Source of the DNA: Candidatus Thorarchaeota archaeon
GTDB taxonomy: Archaea; Asgardarchaeota; Thorarchaeia; Thorarchaeales; Thorarchaeaceae
Direction of reading: 5' to 3'
DNA length: 31,941 bases
Assembly: GCA_004524595.1 (NCBI GenBank)
Contig: SDOA01000043.1
Location: 1-31,941 of the forward strand
Part shown: positions 23,461-31,941 of the stretch, in pieces
How the letters are laid out: each line of letters starts with the position of its first letter
How positions within the stretch are numbered: the first letter of the stretch is position 1
Translations under genes and position numbers: made by a program
Notes under the pieces: generated by a model
Database searches by the model: none
Seen by the model: the letters and a program-made list of their open reading frames with translations, nothing else
What the model was told of the DNA's origin: nothing

Positions 23461-26400
23461 TCATTTAGTTGAATCGAATGTTGTTCCATCTTCCGAGTCC
23501 ATTGATTCTTTAGAACTCAGGAGCGCCTCAACCTCTGCAATGAATTGATCCTCAGGGGTAACAACTTCTTCATCAGTAAGTACAAGGATTCCTTGATCAA
23601 GTGCTTCCTGAATCATCATGTAGGCTCTACCTTCCTCATAACCACAGGTGGCTATAGCTGTTGCGAGGCTATCGAGTCTGAATACTCGACCCGGGAGATT
23701 TCTGATACCTTCCAAAATGCACGATGTTGTGCGTGGTAATTCCTCACCTTCTGCAATGGTATAGTTCCGTGACAGAACTCCATCCAATATCTCGTCGAAG
23801 AGATTGTCTAGAGCTCCCCTACTATCATCATCAAGAACCTCAGTGGGGGTCATCTCGAAGGAGTCATCAAAGACCATACCGATCTTTCGAGTAAAGGTAA
23901 TCATGTTCTGTCTTTGCTGGCGAGAGGGACTGCCCAGGGTTATGAATGCACATACAACATTCTTGGTTGTGATCACTCTGATGATATCGGATATGGGAAC
24001 TATCCTATCCTCTTCAGACCCGTTCTCAATATCGAACTCCATTCTGAAGTTCCTGATTGCAGTAATAAAGGCTGCAATGATACTCTCATCCACTCCGCCT
24101 CTAAGTATCTTTGAATAGAGAGGGAGGCCACTTTCTTTATGTAAGACGATGACTCCTAGAAGGTTCCGAACATCGTCGAAACGTCTCTTTATGGATAGGG
24201 CTCGAATATTCTCTCTGACTCTCCGCCTTTTAGAAACCTGTCTTCCCACAAGACCAACAACGACGACGGCAAGTCCAAAGAACAGGAGCGAATTATCGCG
24301 TACGGTTCTGAAAAAGAGCAGACCGAAGTTGGTTGTAGGAATGATATCAACCGCTGTGGAGCCCACTAGTTCATAGTTCTCTAAGTCAACGAATATCTGG
24401 ACGGAATAGGATCCTCCAGTAGGGGGCATCAAAATAGTTGCAGAGTATTGGCCGGGTTGTTGGGTCGACTCCACCATGGTGACGAACTCTCCTGTAGTAC
24501 CCTGAGTTTCTACTAACAGGTACCTGACAAATGCTCCAGAAATAGGATTGCCTGTATCGCTCTCTTGCAGTTGTATCACAAAGGGCACTGATGATTCCTC
24601 AAGACCTGTCATACCTGAGATGAAGATGACCTCTATCGGAGCCCGATTCACCGTGAAGGTCAATCTGAATGTCCTTGTTTCATATCCATACTTTTCAAAG
24701 GTCAAGGTAATGATATGTGACCCGATATCCTGGGGTGTCAATTCAATTGTGTATATTCCAGATGATGTGGAGATGTTTGAAATCCAACTCGCAGCGTCGC
24801 CAACAGATAGGATGGTAGCACCTTCGATACCAGTTTGAGTAGATTCAATAAGATAGTTGAAATTCAGAAGAATCGGTCGATTGTAGGTGAGAGCCTCGGC
24901 AGGATTCGAACCCTCGATTACTGTATCAATTTGGGTGATTTCCAATGTCAAGAATTTTTCTTGATAACGGTGCCCTAGCTTTGAACCACTAATTGTTATT
25001 ATGTTTTTGTCTATCTGGAGCCCTCTGATTTGAATTATATAGTATCCGGAGTAAGATGTTACTTGAAATTGGATGAACTCCAAGGGATAGCCACTGACCG
25101 TGATATTAGCATTCTCAACTAGCAGACCCAGATCGCTCCGATTGAAATAGACTAATAGGTCGTACGATTCATTATAATCCAGAACAAGATTATCGATAAA
25201 GACCAATTCGGTTGGAATAGCGGTTACAAAGAGACTTATAATCTCAGTAGAGTTTTGATAGTTCTTTAAATAAGATCTAAAGAGGAGATCATAGGTACCA
25301 ATATCGAGGGGCGTCAGTGTAATACTATAGGTTCCATTATCCCAATCAGTAAAAGATGTGTAGGCTAATCCATCTGGAAGATTGATGATATCTATTGTAG
25401 CATTGAAGAGACCGTTCAAATCATCATCTAGGAGAATCAAGACCACAGTGTAGTTTTGATCGTAGGCTATCGAAAATATTGATTGTCTTGTTGAGAGTGT
25501 GGATGGAATTTCGCTTACAGTCAAGGTGAAAGTTGTGAATTGTGTTTCATGATTGGGTAGACTAAATCGTAAAACAATGGTGAAGACACCGGCACTTTCT
25601 GGATTGAGCAAGACCTCATAGATTCCATTAGGAGATTCACCGAAAGAGCCAGTGGATAAACCTACTGCAGGAGTAATACTTACGATCTCCACAGTTGCAT
25701 CTGGTAGTCCATATCCTGAACTATTTCTATATTGAGATACTAATCTGTAGGTTTCTCCAAATTTAATTGCAGCAGATGTTCCATTAAGCCTATTAACCTC
25801 TGTAGCAATTTCCTGCACAATGATGGTAAAAGAACCCTCGTTATTATTATGATATGGTTTGGAGGCTGTAAGTATCACGGAATATGTGTCAGAAGTGTTT
25901 GCCCTAAGATACAATGTATAATTACCATTTCCATAATCTTGTAATGAAATCTGCTCAAGACCTACTGAGAAGCTTTTATAGCTAACATCAATCGATGCAC
26001 CTCCGATTCCAGTCCCATCCATTTGTTCATATCTAAGATGAACTGGGAAACCTTCTAGTAGGCCTCGCTCCACAGGTAAATCTCCGATATTGAGTATCTC
26101 AAGAGACGTTGCATAACTGGTTGTTACTGTGAAGGATGTTGAAACATCATCATAGTATGGACGTGATGCACTCACAACTACTAAGAATGTTCCACCACCA
26201 ATAATGGTTGTATTGAAATCAGCCTCGTACCAATTCCGAAAGATGTCAGGAGTGAACAAGACCTGCTCATTAGTCCAGTTAGCCTTGATGATTGATTGCT
26301 CATCTAAGATGTAGTTGCCATTATCAATATCTGTGAATATCACAAAATTAGAAATGGTGACCCCCACTTCAACACTCAAATGAGATTTAATAGGTGTAAG

Positions 26401-28233
26401 TGCGGCACGGTGAATGAGGGAGAAAGTGGAGGTGCCATAAGCAATCTCTGTTCCGTTTGTCCAAAATACGGAAACAGACCATTGTCCAGCTGATGTGTTT
26501 GTGGGTCCGAAAATCCTACTGGGACTAGTAACTTGACCAGAAGCTCCATCAACCATAATTAGACTAGACCACAGAGAACTATTAGGAAGTGTCCATCTTA
26601 CTTCAATACTATCATTGAGCTGGGGAATGACTGATGGTGTTCCAATACTTACTGTCACTCTTGTCTGATTTCCTGTACGGAACTCAACCTCGTTCTCCCA
26701 ATCGGCAATTACGTGATCATAGACCTGTGTATCAATACTCAATGCATAGTTTGGAGCATCAAGTGACACCTGCCACCACCCTAAACGAGAGACAAGACTT
26801 GTTGGAATCGAGAGCTCGTTTGATACAATGGAACATTGAGATGTTACATCATTCTGAAATGGATCGAGTATTGTGATGTTCTCCCAGTCTGGAGGGAAAA
26901 ATATGTTGACAACGAACTGTTCGTACGGATCAACTGTTCCTATGTATGTGAATAGCTCAAAATGAGGACTTTCATCAGGACCTATTGAATATGATACTCC
27001 CTCACTTAGGATGTCGTTAGTCCATGAAGAATTAATGAATCTATGGGAGAGTAGCCGGGTCTGGTATTTGAATGAAACAGTATCATTAGATGTAATGGAT
27101 ATTGAAACGGGCCCTATTGTCCAAAAACTTGGATTTGCAATCGATGCACTACCGATACCTGTAGAGCCAGTAATCGCAACGCTAGTCCCATCAGCAACGA
27201 ATTGGAGGTCAACCAATTCAAAGTCTGGCTCGACCTGACCTGAGAGGAAGATATTGTCGAACTGAACTGATATTGATGCTGCGTTTGCAATACCATCTGC
27301 AGCACCATCATTATCATAGTCTGCAGTAGCACTTAGTGACATGGTTCCAGTGATGTAAATACCCACATAGAAATTAAAGGAGGGACCAATTGATGGAATA
27401 CTGATCAAGATATCTCCTGTATTGTACCAAGTACCTCTACTTCCAACAGAGAGAAGACTTTGTGTCCATACAATCTGTGGACCAGCCTGAACAAACATGA
27501 CAACATTTCCAGAAACTGCTGATCCACCAGGTTTATCGATTGGACCTCTATAATAAAGATAGTCAAGACTAAAGGTAAAATCAGTCGTGAAAGGATTATT
27601 GATTATCTGTTGATACCACACGACATATGTATCAATGTAATGTCGATAGCTATTACCGAGAAGGTCTTGACCCTGATTCTCAACAGAAATGAATTTTTGA
27701 CCCTGGTCAACATACTCTGCGAATTGCACTTCACTCGAACCACCATCATTCGAAGTTGCAGACCATCCATAGGGATACTTTGTCACAGACCCTTTTGGAT
27801 CTTGATTTGAACCAGGAATTCCTTCATCAAAAGTACCATTTACAAGGTATAGTTTCTTCAGGTCCCATATATCTACCTCAGCAACACTTCCAATCCAGTT
27901 ATTTGTTTCATCAACGCTCAATGAATATGTGGTGTTTGCACCTGTATCAGTACGTGCAGAGAGGTTCTCAGACTGGATGTATCCAGCTTGTTCTATTAAT
28001 AACGGATTAATGATTCCAGACAAAGTGCCTTCGTTAGAAAGTATGATGTCTTTGGCGGGTCCAAAATTCAAAGGATCTTCTAGGGGGTGATTGGTGGCAT
28101 CTAATTTATTCTCATCGTCTTTCAGAGTGTTTTCAAATAGTGTATTGATTTCATCAGTGTTATCCGTAATTAGATTGTTTGGACTGATAACTAACACAAA
28201 TAACATTATGACGATAATGAGAATCCGCTTCAT
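23461..28233 (-). CDS. Giant Ig-repeat transmembrane surface protein with longin/roadblock-like cytosolic domain
   Basis: About 1590 residues. Signal peptide (MKRILIIVIMLFVLVIS), then a large N-terminal extracellular region (about 30-600), then about seven tandem Ig-like beta-sandwich repeats of roughly 95-105 residues each (about 610-1300), with recurring G-x-Y-x-I-x-L endings such as NGTYSITLTPLDIGTYDLLF. One transmembrane helix (FFGLAVVVVGLVG, about 1310-1330) is followed by a basic stop-transfer KRRRVR and a cytosolic part of about 255 residues. That part starts with LLGVIVLHKESGLPLYSKIL, a helix AAFITAIRNFRMEF, strands, and RQQRQNMITFTRKIGMVF, the pattern of longin/roadblock-like domains. 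A helical, perhaps winged-helix-like end follows. The start at 28233 is chosen because AGGATGA containing the upstream ATG (28245) fits as ribosome binding site. Confidence 0.75.
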   Translation of the reverse strand: MKRILIIVIMLFVLVISPNNLITDNTDEINTLFENTLKDDENKLDATNHPLEDPLNFGPAKDIILSNEGTLSGIINPLLIEQAGYIQSENLSARTDTGANTTYSLSVDETNNWIGSVAEVDIWDLKKLYLVNGTFDEGIPGSNQDPKGSVTKYPYGWSATSNDGGSSEVQFAEYVDQGQKFISVENQGQDLLGNSYRHYIDTYVVWYQQIINNPFTTDFTFSLDYLYYRGPIDKPGGSAVSGNVVMFVQAGPQIVWTQSLLSVGSRGTWYNTGDILISIPSIGPSFNFYVGIYITGTMSLSATADYDNDGAADGIANAASISVQFDNIFLSGQVEPDFELVDLQFVADGTSVAITGSTGIGSASIANPSFWTIGPVSISITSNDTVSFKYQTRLLSHRFINSSWTNDILSEGVSYSIGPDESPHFELFTYIGTVDPYEQFVVNIFFPPDWENITILDPFQNDVTSQCSIVSNELSIPTSLVSRLGWWQVSLDAPNYALSIDTQVYDHVIADWENEVEFRTGNQTRVTVSIGTPSVIPQLNDSIEVRWTLPNSSLWSSLIMVDGASGQVTSPSRIFGPTNTSAGQWSVSVFWTNGTEIAYGTSTFSLIHRAALTPIKSHLSVEVGVTISNFVIFTDIDNGNYILDEQSIIKANWTNEQVLFTPDIFRNWYEADFNTTIIGGGTFLVVVSASRPYYDDVSTSFTVTTSYATSLEILNIGDLPVERGLLEGFPVHLRYEQMDGTGIGGASIDVSYKSFSVGLEQISLQDYGNGNYTLYLRANTSDTYSVILTASKPYHNNNEGSFTIIVQEIATEVNRLNGTSAAIKFGETYRLVSQYRNSSGYGLPDATVEIVSITPAVGLSTGSFGESPNGIYEVLLNPESAGVFTIVLRFSLPNHETQFTTFTLTVSEIPSTLSTRQSIFSIAYDQNYTVVLILLDDDLNGLFNATIDIINLPDGLAYTSFTDWDNGTYSITLTPLDIGTYDLLFRSYLKNYQNSTEIISLFVTAIPTELVFIDNLVLDYNESYDLLVYFNRSDLGLLVENANITVSGYPLEFIQFQVTSYSGYYIIQIRGLQIDKNIITISGSKLGHRYQEKFLTLEITQIDTVIEGSNPAEALTYNRPILLNFNYLIESTQTGIEGATILSVGDAASWISNISTSSGIYTIELTPQDIGSHIITLTFEKYGYETRTFRLTFTVNRAPIEVIFISGMTGLEESSVPFVIQLQESDTGNPISGAFVRYLLVETQGTTGEFVTMVESTQQPGQYSATILMPPTGGSYSVQIFVDLENYELVGSTAVDIIPTTNFGLLFFRTVRDNSLLFFGLAVVVVGLVGRQVSKRRRVRENIRALSIKRRFDDVRNLLGVIVLHKESGLPLYSKILRGGVDESIIAAFITAIRNFRMEFDIENGSEEDRIVPISDIIRVITTKNVVCAFITLGSPSRQQRQNMITFTRKIGMVFDDSFEMTPTEVLDDDSRGALDNLFDEILDGVLSRNYTIAEGEELPRTTSCILEGIRNLPGRVFRLDSLATAIATCGYEEGRAYMMIQEALDQGILVLTDEEVVTPEDQFIAEVEALLSSKESMDSEDGTTFDSTK

Positions 28234-28274
28234 GATCAATCTCATCCTAATTGTAAGTTAAACTTAATTTTTCT

Positions 28275-28283
28275 AATATAAAT
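28275..28283 (-). promoter_or_regulatory. TATA box of the giant surface protein gene
   Basis: The minus strand reads ATTTATATT. A start site about 26 bp downstream falls near 28253, giving a 20-nt leader to the ATG at 28233, with AGGATGA inside it. Confidence 0.45.
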
Positions 28284-28487
28284 TATGATAAATGGACACG
28301 ATTTCAAAAGATATCATGATAATGGTATGTTGTTTCAATTAACGAAAGTCACTCTTTTCATCAGATTTGATTATTATTTCTTCTTTTCGGCTCTTCCTAG
28401 ATGACGAGCCCAACATCAAAGTCAGTTAGAGTGAAGCTGGGGGGACCTCACGGTGGAAAGACACACACTGATTGAAAAATACACACA

Positions 28488-28498
28488 AAATAAAAAAA
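28488..28498 (-). terminator. U-rich terminator tract of the 137-residue unknown gene
   Basis: On the minus strand, starting eleven bases after the stop at 28510, the sequence reads TTTTTTTATTT. Archaeal RNA polymerase terminates at such U-tracts without a hairpin. The remaining gap to 28245 is AT-rich promoter sequence with nothing else recognised. Confidence 0.45.
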
Positions 28499-28509
28499 GC
28501 CAATAAGCG

Positions 28510-28923
28510 CTAAATCAATATCTTTCCAACTATTCTGTCAGATTCATCAAATAGACGGGTTGTGGTTTCAGAAATCAATTGCTCAAAATCATCTAATGAA
28601 ATAGATGTAGTAACACCTCTACCCAACATATGAGTGAATCGGATACTGATGAATTCCCTAAGTTCATCAAATGAACAAAGCGTCATAGCAGGGCAGGAGG
28701 CGCAGTCTGTGTCTATGACTTCTATTCTCGCATCTACACCATTTTGACGAAGTTTTTCTACATGTTCCATTGCTTTTCGAATCTCATTCCATCCATATAG
28801 CTCAAATTCAGTAGGATTTGTCTTCTGATAATCCAATACATCATCTCTATGATATCTCTGAAATTCTCTCTTCAGGAAATTAGATAATTCCCTATCTCGG
28901 ATGTTCCGAGCTTTCAAGAGCAT
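28510..28923 (-). CDS. Unknown soluble protein with a C-x2-C-x5-C cluster
   Basis: 137 residues, mostly charged and helical. The middle contains VIDTDCASCPAMTLCSFDEL; the three cysteines (C-x2-C-x5-C) could bind metal or be structural. Earlier, LSNFLKREFQRYHRDDVLDYQ and WNEIRKAMEHVEKLRQNGVDARIEV form helices and a strand. No signal, membrane helix or known family was recognised. There is no obvious ribosome binding site before the ATG. It lies between the giant surface gene and the broken DUF5700-like copy, in the same orientation as both. Confidence 0.5.
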   Translation of the reverse strand: MLLKARNIRDRELSNFLKREFQRYHRDDVLDYQKTNPTEFELYGWNEIRKAMEHVEKLRQNGVDARIEVIDTDCASCPAMTLCSFDELREFISIRFTHMLGRGVTTSISLDDFEQLISETTTRLFDESDRIVGKILI

Positions 28924-29020
28924 GATTTGATTGCTACTTGGTCATCTTCATAATCGCTCTGAGGTCCTCGAAGAACAAAAGACCAAAGAGGAGGTCTCCA
29001 GACACAACCACCACAACCTA

Positions 29021-29098
29021 GATTGATATGCATCTACGATTTCCCAAAAAGCTTCAATGCCACTGAAATCAAGGCTAATTCGTGAGCCCACTGTTATA
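29021..29098 (-). pseudogene. Truncated DUF5700-like gene start (start codon lost)
   Basis: Twenty-six codons translate to ITVGSRISLDFSGIEAFWEI and then VDAYQS, aligning without gaps to the first 26 residues of the intact protein (MTVRPKLSLDFSSVDAFWQI, MDVYQS). The ATG has become ATA. Beyond 29021 the frame runs on as unrelated text to a TGA near 28949. There is no HExxH region. Confidence 0.7.
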
Positions 29099-29165
29099 TC
29101 ACCAAATACTTGGAATTATTGAATAATGTGTTGATAATCTTAGTGTGTTAATTATTTTTCATTCA
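29021..29165. repeat. Second copy of the DUF5700-like 5' region
   Basis: Includes the broken coding part and the upstream stretch with TGATAATCTTAGTGTGT (29133-29149), matching 23039-23055. The rest of the 28924-29309 gap holds only the promoter side of the acetyltransferase gene (TATA-like CATATTATC near 29253). Confidence 0.65.
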
Positions 29166-29309
29166 ATTCTTTCACGTATGTATTAGATTGTTTACGCATC
29201 CCTGAAATGATGCTACAGTCGCATTCTAGAATCCTCAAAGACTCCGAGAGAACATATTATCATAGAGTAGTAAAATTAACAACAACACTAAGACTATGAG
29301 GATTCAAAC

Positions 29310-30098
29310 ATGGGCAAAGTATTCATTGCACGAGCGGAACCTGAGGATGCAGAGATATTAGCAGACATTTCTAAACGTGCTTTTGACTCCGATGTAGAAA
29401 TTGGGGCTCCCAGTGCTGGTGGACCGCCAGGATATGATTCTGTTGAACACCATAGGAGAGTTATTCAGATGACTTCATTCGATTATCTGAAAGTCCTTTA
29501 TGATGGAAAGATAGTGGGAGCAACAAGTGTCCAGAAGATCACAGACTCTCACTACGAGATCTTCAATGTCTTCATCGATCCTAACTATCACCGACAAGGG
29601 ATTGGAACTCAGTCATTCGAGTTGGTCAAGGTAAAATATCCACAGGCAGAGAAATGGACTCTAGACACTCCAGTGTGGAATACTAGGACAAAAGCATACT
29701 ATGAACGGCTAGGTTTTAGACAGTATGGTATCTTCAGATGGATCCCCACCTTTGAATTACGAGCTTATGAATTACTCCTGAATCCGGATTATGAAGAGAA
29801 GATAACTAGGATAGCAGACGCTACAGAGGAAGACAAAAAATACCTAGTCGAGAGTACGGTGGAGAGCATCTCAAAACCGAGAGAGGTCTTCTCCAAGAAA
29901 GATGGAAAATATCATCAGGTTGCGGATGTAATATTAATGGATAGTTCAGGAAAAGTCAAACTCGTACTCTGGGATGATATGATCAGACAGGTCAGGGAAA
30001 ACGAACGGGTTCGAATTGAGCCTGCATATCCTTCCATATTCATGGATGAACTCCAACTCAATGTGAGTAAATATGGACGCATAGTCATTCTCAACTAA
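29310..30098 (+). CDS. GNAT acetyltransferase fused to an RPA-like OB-fold
   Basis: 262 residues in one frame. Residues 3-150 are a GNAT domain: IARAEPEDAEILADISKRAF at the start, strand-4 plus the acetyl-CoA loop NVFIDPNYHRQGIGTQSFEL (R/Q-x-x-G-x-G/A type, 95-100), and the closing NTRTKAYYERLGFRQYGIF. Residues about 163-261 look like an OB-fold of the archaeal RPA/SSB type: ITRIADATEEDKKYLVESTV, VADVILMDSSGKVKLVLWDD, VRENERVRIEPAY and a final strand. That suggests acetylation directed to, or regulated by, nucleic acid. GAGGAT at 29298-29303, six bases before the ATG, fixes the start. A downstream hairpin separates it from the convergent gene. Confidence 0.8.
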   Translation: MGKVFIARAEPEDAEILADISKRAFDSDVEIGAPSAGGPPGYDSVEHHRRVIQMTSFDYLKVLYDGKIVGATSVQKITDSHYEIFNVFIDPNYHRQGIGTQSFELVKVKYPQAEKWTLDTPVWNTRTKAYYERLGFRQYGIFRWIPTFELRAYELLLNPDYEEKITRIADATEEDKKYLVESTVESISKPREVFSKKDGKYHQVADVILMDSSGKVKLVLWDDMIRQVRENERVRIEPAYPSIFMDELQLNVSKYGRIVILN

Positions 30099-30144
30099 AT
30101 GACTAGCGAGATAATAATGAACTTGTTAATAAAAAGAGAGAAGA

Positions 30145-30171
30145 GAACTTGAGACGTTACATCTCAAGTTC
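30145..30171 (-). terminator. Hairpin terminator between convergent genes
   Basis: A perfect 10-bp stem, GAACTTGAGA (30145-30154) with TCTCAAGTTC (30162-30171), seven-base loop. On the minus strand it is followed by a pyrimidine-rich run ending TTTTTATT (about 30129-30144), so it best serves the minus-strand secreted-protein gene. Confidence 0.55.
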
Positions 30172-30186
30172 TACCTGAATTCTAGG

Positions 30187-31941
30187 TCACTTTCGTTTCT
30201 TCATAACCACAACGATGATGATTATGACAACCACAAGCACTCCGCCGATTATTACAAACAGTGTGGGATCTATCGGTGTACCACCAGGTGTAGTTTCTGG
30301 AATGTTATCGATGCTAAATACTGCATCAGACTCATCAGATTTGGTCAAGACACCATCATCCGCAATGATACGAATGAGATATTGCTCACCATCTTCGACG
30401 AGTGTGGTGTTCCAGTCATAGGAGGTTGTTGTCAGTCCCACAGCCAGTGACTCCCAATTGCTGCCGCCATCATCACTATAGAAGAGGGAGAACTGCATTG
30501 GGTCGCTGTCATAGTCAACAGCAGTCCATGTGATGGTCTCAGTTCCGTTGAGGAGCTCGCCACCATTTGGAAATATGACTTCGACAAGTGGTGCGCGGTT
30601 CTCGGACAACCAGTAGATACTATTCAGTATGAATACTGAGTTGTCCTGTTCGTAGAGGTTCTGGATGCCATCTGAATCGAGGTCTTCGTTGATTCGGATG
30701 AAGCGGTAATCACCACAGAAGACAACACGTCCCATATTAGATGTCTTTGCAGCCATAATAGGAACACCATCTGCTGGCGAACCATCATCCCAATCACTTG
30801 TCCCATCTGTGTCTGTTGTAACAAGAGCAGTTGCACCACCCAGTGATATAAACCCAGTAGCAAAGCTAGACTCAAGCCTATCAACGCCTTCCAAGATTGG
30901 ATGGTTGCCAAAATTAGATGAGTTGTATTCTATGTACGCAGAGTTAACCAAGAAGTCATCAGTATCTACTAAGTATCCAGTGTTATTTAAGTCAAAGCCA
31001 AAGCGTGCTCCGACCATATCAGCCTGTTCACCATATTGCATAAAACCTCCAAGGAGAAGGAGTCCACCGCCCCCATTCACATACACCTGAATAGTATCAA
31101 GTTCAGAAACTGTGTAATTGACTGAACCATCCTCAATGATCAGGACATCCATCTCTTCAATGAAAGTTGGATAAAACTCGTCCATCCAGAAGACTGTGTA
31201 TCCATTCTCGGTTAAGAGGTCTGCAAAGCCACGATATGAGGCGCCTACATGGTAGTTATAACCATGAGATGCATCAAAGAGTACCTTCTTCTCCTCGATT
31301 CCGCCAGCTGAGAGCCAGCGAATCAGATTTCTAAGAAACATTGAGTTCTCTTGATAGTTGTTCAACCCGTCACCATCTATATTATCTAAATTATCTAGAG
31401 CATTGGAATCACCAAGAACACCAACTCTGCCCGTTCCGTAGGCAGATACTGCTGCAATTGCAGTATTGTTAGCATCCTCTCCGCCCATGAACTCTGCAGT
31501 TCCATCATCATCAGTGGTGATGAGAACAAATGCATTGACTGGCATTTCGACGAATCCAGTTCCAGCATAGATTTCCACTCGATCGACATTGAGCATAGCT
31601 GAGTGATTATGTAGATTAGAACCTATGAATGGAATCCAACCTGGGTCTCCAAGGTTATCGTCTGAATCAACTATAGGTAAGGTCTTGTTCCGTATATAAC
31701 CAAAGGCCTCAAGAACGGGATCCAATGCGCTTCCGAATGATCCATAATCTGTTGCAACAAAAACGGACCCACCATTCTCAACAAACTCCTGAACAAAGTC
31801 TACTTCAGTAGCAGTATAATCGCTTACTGCTCTGGTTATTACTAAGACATCACATGCGATTAGATAGTCAGTATCAAATGCACTAATTGAACTCACTGCG
31901 AATCTATTAGTGATAAGGTCGGCTCCAAACGAAGCTAGCTC
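30187..31941 (-). CDS. Secreted protein with repeated glutamine-amidotransferase-like domains, Ig-like domain and C-terminal anchor (partial)
   Basis: 584 residues are visible and the frame is open to the right edge, so the N-terminus is missing. Two related alpha/beta units occur: one at about 1-210 (DVLVITRAVSDYTATEVDFV, ENGGSVFVATDYGSFG) and one at about 220-430 (VLFDASHGYNYHVGASYRGF, DVLIIEDGSVNYTVSELDTI, GGGGLLLLGGF). These resemble the class-I glutamine amidotransferase-like/DUF4350 fold found in GldG-type proteins, without an evident catalytic Cys. Asp-rich 'DTDGTSDWDDGS' and 'DLDSDGIQN' strings may bind calcium. An Ig-like domain (VIFPNGGELLNGTETITWTA) follows, then a Pro/Thr linker, a helix (LFVIIGGVLVVVIIIIVVV) and MKKRK. 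It is probably a cell-surface binding protein. Confidence 0.7.
   Translation of the reverse strand, partial: ELASFGADLITNRFAVSSISAFDTDYLIACDVLVITRAVSDYTATEVDFVQEFVENGGSVFVATDYGSFGSALDPVLEAFGYIRNKTLPIVDSDDNLGDPGWIPFIGSNLHNHSAMLNVDRVEIYAGTGFVEMPVNAFVLITTDDDGTAEFMGGEDANNTAIAAVSAYGTGRVGVLGDSNALDNLDNIDGDGLNNYQENSMFLRNLIRWLSAGGIEEKKVLFDASHGYNYHVGASYRGFADLLTENGYTVFWMDEFYPTFIEEMDVLIIEDGSVNYTVSELDTIQVYVNGGGGLLLLGGFMQYGEQADMVGARFGFDLNNTGYLVDTDDFLVNSAYIEYNSSNFGNHPILEGVDRLESSFATGFISLGGATALVTTDTDGTSDWDDGSPADGVPIMAAKTSNMGRVVFCGDYRFIRINEDLDSDGIQNLYEQDNSVFILNSIYWLSENRAPLVEVIFPNGGELLNGTETITWTAVDYDSDPMQFSLFYSDDGGSNWESLAVGLTTTSYDWNTTLVEDGEQYLIRIIADDGVLTKSDESDAVFSIDNIPETTPGGTPIDPTLFVIIGGVLVVVIIIIVVVMKKRK

Noticed and set aside
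24906..24918. A minus-strand string resembling a tRNA T-loop (GGTTCGAATCC)
   Set aside because: It lies inside the giant surface protein's coding frame, the flanking stem does not pair, and no acceptor, D or anticodon arm fits.

Overview
The window reads as archaeal, most likely Asgard (Thorarchaeia-like). The evidence is an archaeal-type uS19, a histone-fold protein, TATA-type promoter elements, GGAGG/GGTGAT ribosome binding sites, many secreted proteins with a C-terminal membrane anchor and a short basic tail, and a very large surface protein whose cytosolic part looks like the longin/roadblock domains that are abundant in Asgard genomes. No tRNA, rRNA, CRISPR array or insertion sequence was seen. 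Family names are assigned by reading motifs; no database search was run.

Layout. 1-1.2 kb: the start of a TspO/MBR-like membrane protein (cut by the left edge) and a lipoprotein with an SGNH-like 'HTSHGSQ' domain. 1.35-4.1 kb: a sugar-phosphate-isomerase-like TIM barrel converging on a secreted, anchored acidic protein. 4.2-7.9 kb: a membrane-tethered winged-helix regulator, a zinc-ribbon protein, a cation/proton antiporter, endonuclease III, and a divergent flavodoxin. 7.96-11.7 kb: two overlapping genes for a heterodimeric ABC exporter with one degenerate and one consensus ATP site. 11.9-13.6 kb: a two-gene operon of a coiled-coil ArsR-like regulator and an unknown protein, both ending in the same acidic-tryptophan tail. 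13.86 kb: a tailed histone. 14.3-17.7 kb: a small membrane protein, a nitrilase-family amidohydrolase, and EtfB-EtfA, with a 2x[4Fe-4S] ferredoxin domain fused to EtfA. 17.8-21.2 kb: two divergent membrane proteins, a phosphoglucosamine/phosphomannomutase and a TPR protein. 21.3-23.0 kb: a solitary uS19 gene, a decayed second uS19 C-terminus, and a DUF5700-like zinc peptidase. 23.4-28.9 kb: a ~1590-residue Ig-repeat surface protein and a small unknown gene. This block is bounded by the DUF5700 gene's 5' end and a broken copy of it. 29.3-31.9 kb: a GNAT acetyltransferase fused to an RPA-like OB-fold, then a secreted protein with repeated glutamine-amidotransferase-like domains running off the right edge.

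Most transcription units are one or two genes. The clear operons are the ABC pair, the regulator pair and etfBA. Several convergent or terminal gaps carry hairpins suited to termination. The most unusual items are the GNAT-OB fusion, the transmembrane Ig-repeat protein with a longin-like cytosolic domain, the tailed histone, the shared C-terminal W-x-D tail in three proteins, and the gene relics (uS19, DUF5700).
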